The notes beneath the pieces were generated by a model, which saw nothing but the letters and a program-made list of their open reading frames with translations, was not told the DNA's origin and ran no database searches. From Croceimicrobium sp965658965 (GTDB lineage Bacteria > Bacteroidota > Bacteroidia > Flavobacteriales > Schleiferiaceae), in assembly GCA_965658965.1 (NCBI GenBank), contig CBFHVV010000027.1, positions 1-35,885 of the forward strand: a DNA stretch of 35,885 nucleotides, written 5' to 3'. The position numbers and the translations under genes are program-made. Below are positions 33,649-35,885 of the stretch, in pieces (position 1 is the stretch's first letter; each line of letters opens with the position of its first letter).

Positions 33649-35427
33649 ATGCCAGCCACCACCATAGCCGTACTTCCTTTTGTAAATATGAGTTCCAATC
33701 CTGAGAATGAATATTTCAGCGATGGTATTACTGAAGAAATTATAAATGCCTTGGCTAAAATCGAAAGCCTGCAGGTTACATCCCGTACCTCATCTTTCTT
33801 CTTTAAAGGTAAATCAGTTTCAATAAATGAGGTAGCCGAAAAACTCGGTGTATCTGTAATTCTGGAAGGTAGTGTACGAACAGCTGGAAATACGGTTCGT
33901 ATTACGGCCCAGCTGATTCAGGCTGAAGATGACTTTCACTTTTGGTCGGAAACCTGGGACAGAAAGCTGGAAAATATTTTTGAGATACAGGATGAAATAA
34001 GCCTGCTCATCGCTGAAAAGCTACGAGAGCAATACGGACACTTTGAGATTGCCGACCACCTTGTAGAAAAACAAACCGACAGCCTTGATGCTTATGAATA
34101 CTCCCTCAAGGCCAAGTTTCTTTTAAACAAATGGAACCCTGACGATGTAAAAAAAGCCATAGAACTATGGAACAAGGCCTTGGCCATTGATCCCAATCAT
34201 ATTCCTTCATTAGTTGGAATAGCTGATGCCTATGGTTTTTTGGGCGTTACCCAGAACATGCCTTATGAAGAGGCCTGGACCAAAACAGCAGTATACACCA
34301 AAAAAGCGCTTACCTTAGACCCAAACAGCGCTCCGGCCCATTACCAACTCGCCAATATTTCATTTTTTGTAAAAGCAGATTTTCAGGAATCTTTTAAACA
34401 TGCAAAAAAGGCGGTTGAGCTAAATCCCAATTATCCAGAGGCGCAGCAGTTTATGGCCTTTTTATTCCTTATTTCGGGAGATAAAAAGCAAGCCTGGCAG
34501 CATCTTGAGTTGGCCTTAGAAATTGATCCGCTGAATGAGGAGACCATTTTCTACAAGGCCTATTACCATCATCATTCAGGAGAGTTTGAAAAGGCTGTAG
34601 ATATTTTAAACCAGCGTATTAAGAAAAACCCTCAAAACTTACCGGCCTTTGTAACTAAGTGTTACAGCCTACTAAACATGAATCGTCAGGATGAGGCTTT
34701 ATTCATTCTCAATCAAGCGCCAGAAGGGTTTTTCCCACCAGGAGATGTTATAGGTATTTCCTGTTTGGCTCACATTATCGCTAATGATGAACCGTTAGGT
34801 GACAAAAGCTTTAAAAAACTTTTAGAGCAAGCCCAAAACCCAATGGCTTTTCAACAGCACGCATACCTAATGCAGGCTTACGCCATAAAAGAAGAATATG
34901 ACAAGGCTTTTGAATGGTTAGAGAAGGCCATTGGAATGAAGTCTTCCATATTGCTTTTAGGATTTTGCGGGCCTCTGGCGGCCAATCTTCGCAAGGATGA
35001 ACGTTTTCAGGTGTTTCATTCCAAGCTGTATGGGCACTTGCCAAAAGCTAAGCAAGAGAAAGAAAAAGCCCCTTTACTAGATGACAAAACCGCTACCAAT
35101 TATTCCAATACACTTCTTACCTACATGGTAGAAGAGCAACCTTTCCTCGCGCCTGACCTTTCTCTTCGCTCCTTGGCGGAAAGAATTGAGATTCATCCCA
35201 ACCAGCTTTCTTGGCTACTGAATGATAGGCTGGGTAAGAATTTTAACCAGTTTATCAATCATTACCGGGTGGAGCATTTCAAGGAATTGGTCGTAGATGA
35301 AGCCAATTCTCATATTTCCTTACTTGGACTGGCGTATGAAAGTGGCTTTAACTCCAAAACGGTTTTCAATACCTATTTTAAAAAGGAAGTGGAAATGACG
35401 CCCAAGGAGTGGTTGAAGGCTCAATAG
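33649..35427 (+). CDS. TolB-N/TPR/AraC fusion regulator
   Basis: A 592-residue cytoplasmic regulator with an unusual domain order. Residues 1 to about 125 form a TolB-amino-terminal-like (CadC/adenylate-cyclase type) domain: 'IAVLPFVNMSSNPENEYFSDG', 'LGVSVILEGSVR', 'FHFWSETWDR'. About 140-450 is a chain of TPR units ('NKALAIDPNH', 'KKALTLDPNSAPAHYQLA', 'KAVELNPNYPEA', 'LALEIDPLNEE'). The last ~105 residues are an AraC-type DNA-binding pair of helix-turn-helix motifs ('SLRSLAERIEIHPNQLSWLL', 'LLGLAYESGFNSKTVFNTYF'). There is no membrane helix. I start at the ATG before PATTIAVLPF; a TTG at 33628 could add seven residues. It may control the adjacent secreted hydrolases. Confidence 0.88.
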   Translation: MPATTIAVLPFVNMSSNPENEYFSDGITEEIINALAKIESLQVTSRTSSFFFKGKSVSINEVAEKLGVSVILEGSVRTAGNTVRITAQLIQAEDDFHFWSETWDRKLENIFEIQDEISLLIAEKLREQYGHFEIADHLVEKQTDSLDAYEYSLKAKFLLNKWNPDDVKKAIELWNKALAIDPNHIPSLVGIADAYGFLGVTQNMPYEEAWTKTAVYTKKALTLDPNSAPAHYQLANISFFVKADFQESFKHAKKAVELNPNYPEAQQFMAFLFLISGDKKQAWQHLELALEIDPLNEETIFYKAYYHHHSGEFEKAVDILNQRIKKNPQNLPAFVTKCYSLLNMNRQDEALFILNQAPEGFFPPGDVIGISCLAHIIANDEPLGDKSFKKLLEQAQNPMAFQQHAYLMQAYAIKEEYDKAFEWLEKAIGMKSSILLLGFCGPLAANLRKDERFQVFHSKLYGHLPKAKQEKEKAPLLDDKTATNYSNTLLTYMVEEQPFLAPDLSLRSLAERIEIHPNQLSWLLNDRLGKNFNQFINHYRVEHFKELVVDEANSHISLLGLAYESGFNSKTVFNTYFKKEVEMTPKEWLKAQ

Positions 35428-35770
35428 GCCTGTGAATTTCAATACGCTGCTCCCTCGAAAGCTTTCTAGCCTAAAGAAATCAACCTCACAAGTCAGTCGT
35501 TTGTGATTTATTTTATTAAACCGATTGTCAGCCTGAGAACCGAGTTTTCCGCAGGCAAACCAAGAAGATTTGATGACATTTATTGCACGCAAAAGAAATA
35601 CGAAGGGTATTTATAAGTCTTTTACTAAATCTTTATTAGTAGGTTTTTCGGCCTCAATTAAGAACAGCACTTTAAATTCATTTGAGTTCTTGAGCTCAGC
35701 GCAAAGCACTTCGGTTACGAAGAGTTAAAAACAAAATAAAAAGTCTAGCGAGTTGGGTTGCGACAATAGG

Positions 35771-35794
35771 AGCTCGCCCACCGAGCTTAATTTT
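35771..35794 (+). terminator. Rho-independent terminator
   Basis: A perfect six-pair GC-containing stem AGCTCG / CGAGCT (35771-35776 with 35782-35787) with a CCCAC loop is followed by TAATTTT. It lies about 340 nt after the AraC-fusion gene, a long way for a gene-end terminator, so it may end a separate short transcript. Confidence 0.55.
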
Positions 35795-35832
35795 GTGAAG
35801 GTTTTAAAGATGAGGAATTGGAGCCTTGATTT

Positions 35833-35868
35833 TTTTGTTTCTTTTGCGATCAAGCGAAAAAGAAAAAG
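35833..35868. repeat. Imperfect inverted repeat around GATC
   Basis: A T-rich arm (35833-35847) pairs with an A-rich arm (35854-35868) around a GATCAA centre, with two mismatches and several G-T pairs. The TTTTTGTTTCTTTTGC / GCGAAAAAG pattern resembles repeats I recall between Bacteroidota genes. No second copy occurs in the window. Confidence 0.4.
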
Positions 35869-35885
35869 AGATAATCCTGGGATAC

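Larger units (their letters stand above)
35428..35885. other. Intergenic tail, no gene found
   Basis: No convincing coding frame exists in these 458 bp; a 90-codon minus-strand frame at 35320-35592 mostly mirrors the end of the AraC-fusion gene. The stretch holds a 6-bp inverted repeat TACTAA/TTAGTA (35623-35641), a bulged inverted repeat pairing CTCAA-GAAC with GTTCTTGAG (about 35653-35694), a terminator (35771) and an imperfect T/A-rich inverted repeat (35833). It may hold a small RNA. Confidence 0.5.

Noticed and set aside
35320..35592. Minus-strand 90-codon frame at the right end
   Set aside because: Half of it overlaps the AraC-domain coding sequence, and it has no recognisable domain or promoter.
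1..35885. CRISPR arrays, tRNA or rRNA genes, transposases, phage genes, toxin-antitoxin or restriction modules
   Set aside because: No direct-repeat arrays, cloverleaf sequences or signature proteins of these kinds were found in the window.

Overview
The window looks like a chromosomal segment of a Bacteroidota bacterium, most likely Flavobacteriales (a Cryomorphaceae/Schleiferiaceae-like marine lineage would fit, but I cannot place it to genus). The signs are three proteins ending in type IX secretion (T9SS) type A sorting domains, a TonB-dependent receptor paired with a DUF4249 lipoprotein, a DUF4199 protein, promoters of the TTG / TAnnTTTG type, mostly absent Shine-Dalgarno sequences and a moderately AT-rich composition. 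No tRNA, rRNA, CRISPR array, insertion sequence or prophage was seen.

Positions 1-8334 are all on the minus strand. They hold a promoter-headed ftsK, then a LolA-like chaperone, an LptF/LptG permease and the start of a family 4 glycosyltransferase, with tiny gaps or overlaps. Upstream of these is a TonB-dependent receptor/DUF4249 lipoprotein pair. Positions 8449-13505 are on the plus strand and carry arginase, argS, ffh and folD. smpB runs convergently, its stop codon directly abutting that of folD. An inner-membrane-anchored metallo-beta-lactamase-fold hydrolase of the NAPE-PLD type and a strong terminator follow.

Positions 15689-20436 (minus) are the most interesting part. They form a tightly packed four-gene operon: arginine decarboxylase (speA), agmatinase (speB), a bacterial deoxyhypusine-synthase-like protein, and a GNAT acetyltransferase fused to a nitrilase-type carbon-nitrogen hydrolase. 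The first two make putrescine from arginine. The third keeps the family's catalytic lysine but differs by eye at residues that bind spermidine in the eukaryotic enzyme, and bacteria have no eIF5A, so it probably makes or modifies a polyamine such as homospermidine. The fusion protein's role is unknown. Arginine is thus drawn on by three enzymes in this window (arginase, ArgS, SpeA).

Positions 20571-26259 are accessory: small membrane proteins, a T9SS-exported protein, a T9SS-exported leucine-rich-repeat protein with eight exact 21-residue repeats, and two genes that are each broken by a frameshift (DUF2200, and a four-helix membrane protein). Positions 26273-35427 (plus) hold a run of mostly secreted or membrane hydrolases (two esterases, a subtilisin with a T9SS tail, a penicillin-binding/beta-lactamase-like serine hydrolase, and a haloalkane-dehalogenase-like protein) plus a YdeI-family protein. 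Two regulators sit among them: a Crp/Fnr-type protein with an FNR-box-like palindrome just downstream, and an unusual TolB-N/TPR/AraC fusion. The last 458 bases hold no convincing gene but do contain a terminator and several inverted repeats.
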